Of a stretch of DNA of 64,000 bases, positions 51,553 to 58,922 are shown piece after piece. Source of the stretch: Phycisphaerales bacterium (lineage in GTDB: Bacteria; Planctomycetota; Phycisphaerae; Phycisphaerales; UBA1924); the NCBI GenBank assembly GCA_029260395.1, contig JAJDDJ010000002.1:62001-126000 (forward strand), written 5' to 3'. How positions within the stretch are numbered: position 1 is the first letter of the stretch; each line of letters opens with the position of its first letter. The notes beneath the pieces were generated by a model, which searched no databases, had not been told where the DNA came from, and worked only from the letters and a program-made list of their open reading frames with translations. The translations under genes were made by a program, and so were the position numbers.

Positions 51553-52473
51553 TTACCGACGGCGACGGAAGGCAGCCATGCCACCGAGACCCAGGATCGC
51601 AGCGGACGCGGGGGTGGGGACGTTACTGACGACGACATTATCAAAGTAGAAACCGGCGCCAGCGTTGGCCATATTCGCAGTACCCGACTGACGGAATAGG
51701 AGCGAATCGACGGCCCTGGGGGACGTGGTGGGGACGCCACCGTCTGCCACGTTGTAGAAGAAAGATTCCCAGGTGGTGCCCGTATGTACGAGGCTCCCGT
51801 CGACCCACACTTTCATGATGTCATTGCCCATTTCCGAACCGGCAGCGCCGGGTCCGATGCCATCGACAAACTCGATCATCATCTCAACATTGTGCCAATC
51901 GGTGTAGCTCAGGCCTGTGGCAAGGGTCGACCCGTTGAAGGCGGTCCCTTCGGTGTCAAAAAACCCGACGTTGAAACCGGAACCGGTGTCTTGCATGTTG
52001 AGGTAGGACATGCGCAGCGTGCTCTGCTTGCCGCTCGCGGACACCGCCATGTTCATGCCGGGTTGAGCGGCTCCCGTAGCAGACTTGAAGTCCCACGAGG
52101 CATAGAAAAACTTGCTCCCAGCCGTTCCCGAGGACAGCGGCGGGCTGTTGGGCGAAGTGTGGTTCGTGCCGTAGTCGTTGTACAAGCCAGCGCCGGTTTG
52201 GCCTGCAATCTGAGGGGCGCTGTGCGAGAACGGCTGGTTGCTGTAGCTCGTTGCCGTGAAGCTATTCGAGATTCGCCAGACCTGGTTGCCGCTAAGGTCG
52301 ACGATCTCCTCGTCGAACAGCTCCCCGCTGTTGCCGAATGAGTCTTCGACGGTCCAGCCGCTCTGGCCGTTCACGCTTTGGTTCGCAGTGAATGATTCAA
52401 AGTCAGCCAATTGGGCGTTAGCGCTGCCGGTGAGGGCGAGCATCGAGAGAGCGGTGAGGGTTACCTTGTTCAT
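51553..52473 (-). CDS. Exported protein D with VPTPASA...RRRR sorting tail
   Basis: 306 aa. The signal peptide matches C and E. The core begins ADFESFTANQSVNGQSGWTVEDSFG and includes DWHNVEMMIEFVDG and FDNVVVSN, in the pattern of concanavalin-like (LamG-type) jelly-roll domains that often bind carbohydrates. The tail is VPTPASAAILGLGGMAAFRRRR. The core is unrelated to C and E. Confidence 0.8.
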   Translation of the reverse strand: MNKVTLTALSMLALTGSANAQLADFESFTANQSVNGQSGWTVEDSFGNSGELFDEEIVDLSGNQVWRISNSFTATSYSNQPFSHSAPQIAGQTGAGLYNDYGTNHTSPNSPPLSSGTAGSKFFYASWDFKSATGAAQPGMNMAVSASGKQSTLRMSYLNMQDTGSGFNVGFFDTEGTAFNGSTLATGLSYTDWHNVEMMIEFVDGIGPGAAGSEMGNDIMKVWVDGSLVHTGTTWESFFYNVADGGVPTTSPRAVDSLLFRQSGTANMANAGAGFYFDNVVVSNVPTPASAAILGLGGMAAFRRRR

Positions 52474-52699
52474 TACATATCCTCCAGTGCCGGGCGTGCG
52501 AGTGAGCGAAACCGAGTTGCCCGGAGGCTTGGTTCCGTTGGAAGCCCGGTGCATGCCGTTGGGCGTGCACACGAGCGAGAGAGAAGAGAGAGACTGTGTT
52601 GCAAACCCCACGCCAACACGTTGATGCCGGCGGGAGCTCCTCTCGCTCGCATATCGGTGTGCGAGAGAGAACGGGAGCGAGAGGAAGGGTGAGAGTCGA
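52474..52699 (-). repeat. Array intergenic module (D/E)
   Basis: Copy with promoter at 52600-52615. The GCC core has changed to CACGCC, so the -24 element has two mismatches, but hairpins and ribosome-binding site are kept. Confidence 0.8.
52600..52615 (-). promoter_or_regulatory. Sigma-54 promoter of protein D gene
   Basis: TGGCGTGGGGTTTGCA, two mismatches to consensus, GG and GC doublets intact. Confidence 0.6.
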
Positions 52700-53491
52700 T
52701 CAGCGGCGACGACGGACCGCAGCCAAGCCGCCGAGACCGAGGATCGCAGCAGACGCCGGAGTGGGAACCACGTTGATGTCAATCGTGGACATGCCCATGC
52801 TTGTCGTGCCGTCAAACGCTTCTAGGCTGATCGTGTACGTGCCCACGGCATCCACATCAAAGCCCGGCACAGCAGCGGGGAAGAAGGCGTAGCTCCACGA
52901 GTTCTGTGCGAGCGAGTAGGTGTCGATGTTGGTCGCGTACCCGGCAGCGTCGTTGGCACCATTCGAGATGGAAACGTCTGTGGCTGATGTGGTCGAGCTA
53001 TCGCCCATCGAGTGGTCCCACTGCACTCGGCCCAGGCCCGGATTGCTGCCGTTGATCGGATCAAAGGCACCGCCCGTAACGCTGGCAGAGGCATCGCCAT
53101 CCAAGGTCAGAACGTACGTGAAGTCATTGAGCGTGCGGCCAGGCGCCGAACCGTCGAAATCGGTGTTGATGGACCATTCGAACGACCACACCGGGGTGTT
53201 CGAGTTATCGCCAATGAACCCGAAGCCGCTGGGAGCCGCACCATTCTGGAAGGTGTATGAACCGTCCCCGTTCGAGTTAAACGTGTTCTCCGCCTGGTTG
53301 AGTGCGTTGAACCGAAGCTTGCCACGAAGGCCGATCTCGAGACCCGCAGAGCGTGAGGTGGTGAAAGACCCATTTGTGTTCCCAGAGCCGAAGATCACGT
53401 TGTTCGTGACATTCTGATCGAAGGCGACCTGAGCGTGGGCGCTACCGGTAAGAGCGAGCATCGAGAGAGCGGTGAGCGTTGCCTTGTTCAT
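52700..53491 (-). CDS. Exported protein E with VPTPASA...RRRR sorting tail
   Basis: 263 aa. Signal peptide MNKATLTALSMLALTG...AQ. The core (FDQNVTNNVIFGSGNTNGSF, LEIGLRGKLRFNALNQAENTF, VWSFEWSINTDFDGSAPGRTLNDFTYVLTLDGDASA) is beta-rich, with a different fold pattern from C and D. The tail is VVPTPASAAILGLGGLAAVRRRR. Confidence 0.8.
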   Translation of the reverse strand: MNKATLTALSMLALTGSAHAQVAFDQNVTNNVIFGSGNTNGSFTTSRSAGLEIGLRGKLRFNALNQAENTFNSNGDGSYTFQNGAAPSGFGFIGDNSNTPVWSFEWSINTDFDGSAPGRTLNDFTYVLTLDGDASASVTGGAFDPINGSNPGLGRVQWDHSMGDSSTTSATDVSISNGANDAAGYATNIDTYSLAQNSWSYAFFPAAVPGFDVDAVGTYTISLEAFDGTTSMGMSTIDINVVPTPASAAILGLGGLAAVRRRR

Positions 53492-53718
53492 TACATATCC
53501 TCCATGGTCCGGGCGTGCGAGTGAGCGGTACTGAGCTGCCCGGCGGCCCGGTTCCGTTGGAAACCCGGTGCATGCCGCTAGGCGTGCACACGAGCGAGAG
53601 AGAAGAGAGAGACTGTGTTGCAAACCCCACGCCAACGCGTTGGCATCGGCGGGAGCTCCTCTCGCTCGCATACCAGTGTGCGAGAGAGAAACAGAGCGAG
53701 AGGAAAGAGTGGGGGCGG
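53492..53718 (-). repeat. Array intergenic module (E/F)
   Basis: Copy with promoter at 53619-53634 and the same hairpins. Confidence 0.8.
53619..53634 (-). promoter_or_regulatory. Sigma-54 promoter of protein E gene
   Basis: TGGCGTGGGGTTTGCA, two mismatches to consensus. Confidence 0.6.
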
Positions 53719-54393
53719 TTACCGACGGCGACGGAGGGCGGCCACACCGCCAAGACCGATCAAGGCTGCCGATGCTGGTGCAGGTACGGTGAATGCAGCG
53801 AAGATAAAGTCCGGATCAGATGTGCCCGAGCCGCTGTCGATGTTCTCGATGTACACCGTCGAGATCGAATCACCGGCCATGAAGCCGAGCCCGAACAGAT
53901 CGAAGATCAACTGGTTCGCGTCTTCCGCCGAGCCGCCAGCGTTGTAGTTCGTCGCGGTCGCGGCCGTCGCCGGGATAAGAGCTCCGCCGTTGATGCTGAT
54001 CTGGAAACTCAAGCCTTCTGGGTCAACGAATGTCTGGCTCGATATCTCGTGGATCACGAGCTGGTTGGCAGCGGAGGACAATGTGAACGGCGTGGCGTAG
54101 TTCAGCTGCAGCCAGTCGGGAGTGGTCCTGTTATTGAGCGAGATCTGGTCGCCCGGATCGCTCCCGAACTGCCCGGCAGCGAGTTCCCCGAGCGTGAAGC
54201 CATCGACGCCCGCTGCCTGGTCCCACAGTTTGCCGTCAAAGGTAACGCCTGAGTTCACGTCGTCTCGGTACGTCACGGACGCACCGGCGAACTGACCGAG
54301 TTCATAAGTCAGTCCATTGATCGTGACTTCTTGGGCCGAGACCGAAGCGGTCACGCAGCTACCGACGAATACAAGGAGAATTGCAGCTTTCAT
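53719..54393 (-). CDS. Exported protein F with VPAPASA...RRRR sorting tail
   Basis: 224 aa from ATG 54393, with GGAGG 6 nt upstream. Signal peptide (AAILLVFVGSCVTASVSAQ) differs from those of C-E. The core (EVTINGLTYELGQFAGASVTYRDDVNSGVTFDGKLWDQAAG, IFDLFGLGFMAGDSISTVYIENIDSGSG) is beta-rich. The tail is VPAPASAALIGLGGVAALRRRR. First gene of the array on this strand. Confidence 0.8.
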   Translation of the reverse strand: MKAAILLVFVGSCVTASVSAQEVTINGLTYELGQFAGASVTYRDDVNSGVTFDGKLWDQAAGVDGFTLGELAAGQFGSDPGDQISLNNRTTPDWLQLNYATPFTLSSAANQLVIHEISSQTFVDPEGLSFQISINGGALIPATAATATNYNAGGSAEDANQLIFDLFGLGFMAGDSISTVYIENIDSGSGTSDPDFIFAAFTVPAPASAALIGLGGVAALRRRR

Positions 54394-54724
54394 ATCTTGC
54401 CTCCAAATGTGCCGAGCGAGCGAGTGTGAAGAACCGAGTTGCCCGGGAGCTCGGTTCCTTGGAAACCCGCTGCGTGCCGTTGGGCACGCGGCGAGCGAGA
54501 GAGGAGAGAGTCTGGATGTGAAGCCTGCTGAGCGGTTGTGCTCGCTCAGCAAGCGAGAGGAGATCGGAAACCCGGTGCACACCGCTAGGCATGCACGCGA
54601 GCGAGAGAGGAGAGAGAGTCGGTATGTGAAGCCTGCTGAGCGGTTGTGCTCGCTCAGCAAGCGAGAGGAGATCGGAAACCCGGTGCACGCCGCTAAGCCT
54701 GCACGCAGTGGTCAAGTGAACCTT
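54394..54724 (-). repeat. Leader region of protein F with tandem repeat units
   Basis: Contains two near-identical units of about 108 bp (about 54489-54596 and 54597-54700), each with GCTGAGC/GCTCAGC hairpin and GCGAGAGGAGATCGGAAACCC; in between are GTGCACACCGC-type arms. A sigma-54 box of the A-E kind is absent. Confidence 0.7.
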
Positions 54725-54928
54725 CTAGCCAGCGGCCGGTTCGCTACGCCTACTGCCTGGAGTAAGCCATTCAAGCAGCGTCGGCTTCTTGCCTTGGCCC
54801 GAGCACCGGCGATCGAGTTCGAGCTGCACGAGGTCACTCGCTTGACGGTTCGTCGCGTGTTCCACAGCGGTCATGAGCAGTTCTTCTGCTCGAAGTTCTT
54901 CAAGCCGCTCGCTGAATGATCTGAGCAT
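54725..54928 (-). CDS. Small protein of unknown function upstream of the array
   Basis: 67 aa from ATG 54928, with AAGGGAG 5 nt upstream, so translation is likely. Helical and charged (MLRSFSERLEELRAEELLMTAVEHATNRQASDLVQLELDRR). No cysteine pair or membrane segment except a single Cys. It may be a regulatory partner of the array, being in the same transcript as the 54951 gene. Confidence 0.5.
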   Translation of the reverse strand: MLRSFSERLEELRAEELLMTAVEHATNRQASDLVQLELDRRCSGQGKKPTLLEWLTPGSRRSEPAAG

Positions 54929-54950
54929 GTCGGCTCCCTTCACAAATCCG

Positions 54951-55370
54951 TTAGTTACATGACACTGGCAATGATCGTGCCACTTGCGACGAGGTCGTGC
55001 GAAGCCGCCTTCCAAGCGAATGCGGCGCGAGAAATCTGCTGATGAACTCCTCGGTCGTGCCGCAGAACGTGACATGCGTCCCGCTGTGTTCTGCGGCAGT
55101 AGGGTCAGGCGCAGCTCCCACGATGCAGACAACATGGTCGAGTGAGTCAAGCTGTGACATGAGTGCCGCAGCCGTGATTCCTGCGTTACTCGTGGTCGAA
55201 TCGACCACCACGGCGGATGCGTCGACTGCGATCGCTGTGCGGAGCGTGTGCGTTGTTGATGCGTTCTCGATGATCGTCCACTGGTGTTGCTGGGCTACCT
55301 GTCGCAACGCTTGGGAGCATCCTGCAGGCGCGACGACCAGCCATTCCGTTGTGCGTTGAATCTCATCCAT
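54951..55370 (-). CDS. Receiver-like or regulatory protein, sigma-54 dependent
   Basis: 139 aa from ATG 55370 (frame open from 55391, but the sigma-54 promoter overlaps that part). The fold pattern (WLVVAPAGCSQALRQVAQQ, TLRTAIAVDASAVVVDSTTSNAG, HVVCIVGAAPDPTAAEHSGTHV) resembles an alpha/beta receiver-type domain: LVVAPAG, AVVVD (Asp at the phospho position), CIVGA and TFCG strands. It lacks clear acidic pocket residues, so it is perhaps a degenerate receiver. That would fit the activator upstream, which has no receiver of its own. Confidence 0.5.
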   Translation of the reverse strand: MDEIQRTTEWLVVAPAGCSQALRQVAQQHQWTIIENASTTHTLRTAIAVDASAVVVDSTTSNAGITAAALMSQLDSLDHVVCIVGAAPDPTAAEHSGTHVTFCGTTEEFISRFLAPHSLGRRLRTTSSQVARSLPVSCN

Positions 55371-55386
55371 GATGGATGACATGCAT

Positions 55387-55402
55387 TGCAAGTGCCGTGC
55401 CA
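55387..55402 (-). promoter_or_regulatory. Perfect sigma-54 promoter
   Basis: TGGCACGGCACTTGCA on the minus strand fully matches TGGCACG-N4-TTGCA. Transcription would begin near 55376, just before the ATG at 55370. Confidence 0.75.
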
Positions 55403-55521
55403 GACATGCAGGGCCGGCGCAATGTGTGTGTTCAGGCGAAGCGGTTGCAAGATGCTACGAAGGGCTGTAGGGCCTCTCAAGAATGCTCCGGCTTGCGCCC
55501 GCAATCGGTCGTCTGCGCAAC

Positions 55522-55622
55522 GATGTCACGAGCCGGTCTCACACATTCCGCAGTGATGTCACATACAACAGCGCCGCGATGTCACACTTGTCACACTCGC
55601 ACGTAGTGGATGTCACACTTGC
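55522..55622. promoter_or_regulatory. Upstream activator sites: GATGTCAC direct repeats
   Basis: Four copies at 55522, 55555, 55578 and 55609; the last two share a 13-bp perfect core GATGTCACACTTG. They lie 120-220 bp upstream of the sigma-54 promoter at 55387-55402 and next to the activator gene, the usual place for enhancer sites. Further TCACAC half sites are in between. Confidence 0.6.
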
Positions 55623-55700
55623 AAATGGGAGCACATGAAAACACAGACGGCCGGTGGTGTCCACCGGCTCGCCCATGCCACTCATAAGCGAATGGTCGTG

Positions 55701-56621
55701 TTACGGAGTTGCGTTCTCTAGGAGCCGATAGAGGTGCCGGCGGCTCACACCCAGCCTGCGAGCCGCCTCGGATTTGTTCCCGCAGGCGTTCTCAACTTCG
55801 TCCGCGATCCGTCCTAGCGTCAGCCGGGACGGCCGGGGGGCTGATTGAGTCGCGGCAAGCCCCGCGAGTACCCGCGGGGGCAACGCTGATAGCTCCAACT
55901 CCGGCCCTCGCGAAAGGACCAGGGTGCGCTCGATGCAGTTTCCTAGTTCACGGATGTTGCCGGGCCAGTCGTACCGCATGAACGCTTCCATGAGCTCAGC
56001 CGACGGGTTGCGGGCTGGCAATCCCAGCAACTCCGCCTTCTTGACGATCAGGGCCTCGATCAACTCCGGGAGATCCTTCTTGCGGTCCCGCAGAGCAGGC
56101 ACATCGAGTTCCACAACCGCCAGGCGGTAGTAAAGATCCTCCCGAAAGGTCCCGGCTTCGACCATCGCTGGCAAGTCCCGGTGGGTCGCAGCGATAAATC
56201 GGACGTCCACAGCGTGCCGGCGCTCGCTGCCAACCGGCATGACCGTGCGATCTTCGAGGAGCGTCAGCAGCATGGCCTGCTGCTCCGCTGCAAGCTCTCC
56301 TACTTCGTCCAGAAACAGCGTGCCGCCTTCTGCCGCGCGGACCAGGCCGGACCGCTCTGCCGATGCCCCGGTAAACGCTCCTTTGGTGTGACCAAAGAGC
56401 TGTGATTCGAACAGGGAAGCGGTTAGCGAAGAGCAATCGGCAACCACGAATGGCTTTCGGCTGCGCCTGCTGACTGCGTGAAGGCGGCGCGCGTACACGC
56501 CTTTGCCCGAACCGGTCTCCCCGCCGATGAGCACGGTGACATCACTACCCGCCAAAGCTGTCTCGTCCCAAGTGGGCGCACTGCTCACGCCGATTCTGGT
56601 CGCGACCGATGCAACAGACAT
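55701..56621 (-). CDS. Sigma-54-dependent transcriptional activator without receiver domain
   Basis: 306 aa. Starts almost directly with the AAA+ domain: Walker [10 protein letters not shown] (about residues 33-41), the sigma-54 contact loop KGAFTGAS, Walker [10 protein letters not shown], the sensor and Arg-finger region [30 protein letters not shown]. The C-terminus is a Fis-type HTH ([32 protein letters not shown]). No N-terminal receiver or GAF domain, so activity must be set by amount or by a partner. Resembles PrsR-type regulators of PEP-CTERM clusters. GAGGAG lies directly upstream of the ATG. Confidence 0.88.
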   Translation of the reverse strand: MSVASVATRIGVSSAPTWDETALAGSDVTVLIGGETGSGKGVYARRLHAVSRRSRKPFVVADCSSLTASLFESQLFGHTKGAFTGASAERSGLVRAAEGGTLFLDEVGELAAEQQAMLLTLLEDRTVMPVGSERRHAVDVRFIAATHRDLPAMVEAGTFREDLYYRLAVVELDVPALRDRKKDLPELIEALIVKKAELLGLPARNPSAELMEAFMRYDWPGNIRELGNCIERTLVLSRGPELELSALPPRVLAGLAATQSAPRPSRLTLGRIADEVENACGNKSEAARRLGVSRRHLYRLLENATP

Positions 56622-57376
56622 CTCCTCGTCTCCTCCGGCCGGTCTCCACCGGCCATCCCACTCAGCGTCCTCTCTCCACTGAACTGAAGACTCCGAAAGG
56701 CGCTGGGCTCGTTTCTACACGGGCCGAGCGTTGTTGACCGTTGCACCCCTCGAACAACTTTCAGCCGGAAGTCCATCTGGGGCGGATCGGTTCACGCCCC
56801 AAAGTTCTTGTCGCGGGGTGAGTTAGTCCCCAACGGCCGGAAAGGTGAGTCTGGTCGTCTCTCCTTGAGGGAGCCCAGGGTCGGTTGTGCGATGACCCGG
56901 GAAACCCTAGTGCAACCAAGCATAACCTCGGATCGGTGAACCAAGCAACCTGACAAAGCAAGAAAAACAACGATGTCAACAAAAACGTGTAAAATACCAA
57001 AAAATATTGGGCTTTGTTCTCCATCCAACTGGGTGAACGCCCCTCCAGGCGTAGGGCACCGATTTTATAGGAATGTTCAGCTACGCGGACGGACGGGCAT
57101 AAAGGCTCGCTGGAGCTCAATATGGCCATGTTTGGGTAGGAGGCGGTCTATGTGGCGGGCGCCTGGGGAGCGCCGCTGGTATCGAGTGCCATCAATTGGC
57201 GCGGCTCGTCAGCTCTCAGTGCATACGAACGGTGGTGCGTGCGAGACGCTGGGAGGCACCCGAGAGGCAGAGCCACGATTCATTGACGAATTGAGAGTCT
57301 GGATCTACGGGAGGTGCGCGGAATTCCATGCTGCGTGAATCGAGATCGTCGGTTTCTCTTGCGGAAACCGTGCCTA
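56622..57376. other. Gene-poor region of the island
   Basis: About 750 bp with no convincing gene. The part at 56930-57010 is AT-rich, unlike the surroundings, and holds TTGACA-like sequences on the minus strand, possibly promoter material for the activator. The right part approaches the tRNA repeat. Confidence 0.45.
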
Positions 57377-57395
57377 TTCAAGTCCCTCTGAGCCC
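57377..57395 (+). repeat. Copy of the tRNA-Leu 3' end (attR-like)
   Basis: TTCAAGTCCCTCTGAGCCC matches tRNA-Leu positions 48007-48025 in 18 of 19 bases, same strand. No tRNA D- or anticodon arm precedes it, so it is a fragment. Confidence 0.65.
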
Positions 57396-57466
57396 GTGAA
57401 CCGGTCATTCCAATTGCAGGTAGGGGTTCACCGGCGGTGGCCCCTCCCTGCCCTCATATGCAAACA

Positions 57467-57492
57467 GGCCGCCCCCTTTGATGGGAGCGGCC
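57467..57492 (-). terminator. Terminator after the dockerin-tailed gene
   Basis: On the minus strand GGCCGCTCCC-ATCAAA-GGGGGCGGCC, one G-T pair, followed by TGTTTGC. It lies 33 bp after the stop of the 57526 gene. Confidence 0.7.
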
Positions 57493-57525
57493 CGTGAGAT
57501 GAGAACTTGTTTACAAGCCGCTGGC

Positions 57526-58512
57526 TTACGGGCAGGGCCCGATCAGGCCGAGCAGGGCGAGGAAGTCGCCGAAGCTCACCATGCCGTCGCCGCCAAGGTT
57601 GCCAAAGTCATCGGCGATGTCGCCGGTGCAGCCGGGCGTGCCGCCTGGGCAAGGTCCGATGAGGCCGAGCAGGGCGAGGAAGTCGCCGAAGCTCACCATG
57701 CCGTCAGCGCCGATGTTGCCAAAGTCGTCGGCGATGTCGCCCGTGCAGGAGCCGGTGTCGCCTGCGAGCCACGGGGCGTAGGCACCTGCCGAGAAGAGCT
57801 CAGCCGTGGTGAACGGGGAGGCGATGGAAGCCTCGTAGCCCTCAACAAAGTCGTAGACGTGGATGGTGTCGCCAGCCTCGTCCTCGATCAGGTACGCCTT
57901 GCCGCCGCCGACGGCGAGCCCGTCGATGTCGGTGCGGCCCGCGGGGTACGGCGTGATAAGCGTGATGGTGCCGTTGAGCTCGATCTGGTACAGACCACTG
58001 CCAAACGGCGTAGCGTCGTCGTTCGTCCCGTAGAACTGGCCGTTGTCGGCATCCAAGCCGCCAAAGTCGTAGTCAGCGGACGTGTAGTCGAGCAAGAGCG
58101 TGGCCTCACCGGTCACCGGGTTGACGCTGTACAGGCCCTCGGGAGACACGCCGCCATCGCCGCCGATGTTACGGGTGGCGTAGAGCGTGCCCTCGTCGTA
58201 TGCCAGGGAGACCGGCGAGGCGAGCGATCCGGCGATAGTGATGCTGCCTACGAGCGTGGGCGTGCCTGTGCCGTCCCAGCTGTAGAGCTGCGAGCCCGAG
58301 CTGATGTACAGGATCTCGTTGTCGTTGTCCGAGGCCATGCCCCAGACATCGATGTCGCTGAACAGCGGGGTGGCGACATTGGAGCCGTCGGAAACGCGCA
58401 CCTCATAAGCGGTGGTGACGCCAGCGGTGGTGTCGTCGAACGCGACGATGAGCTGGGCGTTGGCGGCGGACGCGGCCAAGCCAGCTGCGGCAAGCAGTGC
58501 AATCTTCTTCAT
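57526..58512 (-). CDS. Secreted protein with two GC-type dockerin repeats
   Basis: 328 aa from ATG 58512 with GAAAGG upstream. Signal peptide (KKIALLAAAGLAASAANAQ). The middle is a beta-propeller-like domain (VWGMASDNDNEILYISSGSQLYSWDG, LYSVNPVTGEATLLLDY). The C-terminus has two almost identical units with CTGDIADDFGN and DGMVSFGDFLALLGLIGPCP, the GC-type dockerin of planctomycetes, framed by Cys and able to bind calcium. Two copies, separated by GGTPG, suggest recent duplication. Confidence 0.85.
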   Translation of the reverse strand: MKKIALLAAAGLAASAANAQLIVAFDDTTAGVTTAYEVRVSDGSNVATPLFSDIDVWGMASDNDNEILYISSGSQLYSWDGTGTPTLVGSITIAGSLASPVSLAYDEGTLYATRNIGGDGGVSPEGLYSVNPVTGEATLLLDYTSADYDFGGLDADNGQFYGTNDDATPFGSGLYQIELNGTITLITPYPAGRTDIDGLAVGGGKAYLIEDEAGDTIHVYDFVEGYEASIASPFTTAELFSAGAYAPWLAGDTGSCTGDIADDFGNIGADGMVSFGDFLALLGLIGPCPGGTPGCTGDIADDFGNLGGDGMVSFGDFLALLGLIGPCP

Positions 58513-58922
58513 GGAAATAACCTTTCTCTCACGGATCAAAACAGATCAAACACAATCCGAGGGCCACGAAACTGGGGAGATCCCTGGGTACTGAGTCCGA
58601 GGTACGCAGCATCGGCTGCGTGAAGAGGGTCGTGGCCTCCTACTTGTCGCTGAGTGTACTGGCTCGGCGGTTCCAAGCAAGCCGAAAGAAATTGGCAAAA
58701 ACCATGCATTTATCAGCCGCCGTCGCGCGCTGGCCACAGCTCCCAGCAACGGAAACCGAACGCACTCCGTAGATTTACCAACGGGTTTCGATACGCCACT
58801 AGAGGCGCGCGCTTCGAGCTTCGCGATTCCATCAAGCCAGCGCGCGATCCGCTCGGTTCAAACTCGTAGCTTGGCCCTCGCTCGCGCTTCCCCGCGCACG
58901 AATTGAAAGCCCGGAGCAACCG
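58513..58922. other. Intergenic region with possible promoter
   Basis: 410 bp without a convincing gene. On the minus strand a TTGCTT-N16-TACACT pair (58653-58680) may drive the dockerin gene; support is weak. Confidence 0.35.

Larger units (their letters stand above)
47941..57395. mobile_element. Putative genomic island integrated in tRNA-Leu
   Basis: 9.4 kb between the tRNA-Leu gene and a 19-bp direct copy of its 3' end at 57377-57395, in the same orientation as expected for attR. A decayed tyrosine recombinase lies at the tRNA junction. The content is an array of exported proteins plus a sigma-54 regulator and promoters, with no housekeeping gene. Boundaries are inferred from the repeat. 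Confidence 0.65.

Noticed and set aside
49638-53671. Long N-terminal extensions of the array genes (MRARGAPADA...)
   Set aside because: They arise from the repeated leaders read through in frame. The GGAGG-ATG and signal peptides mark the real starts, and the extensions lie upstream of the promoter.
49402-53718. Regular repeats considered as a CRISPR array
   Set aside because: Repeats are about 230 bp and about 1 kb apart with genes between; no short repeat-spacer pattern and no cas gene.
56761-57129. 122-codon frame on minus
   Set aside because: One hydrophobic stretch, but it runs through the AT-rich promoter-like region, has no ribosome-binding site and ends in Arg-rich shadow.
57300-57400. 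Second tRNA gene
   Set aside because: Only the T-loop and acceptor 3' half match; the T-stem 5' arm, D-arm, anticodon arm and 5' acceptor are absent.
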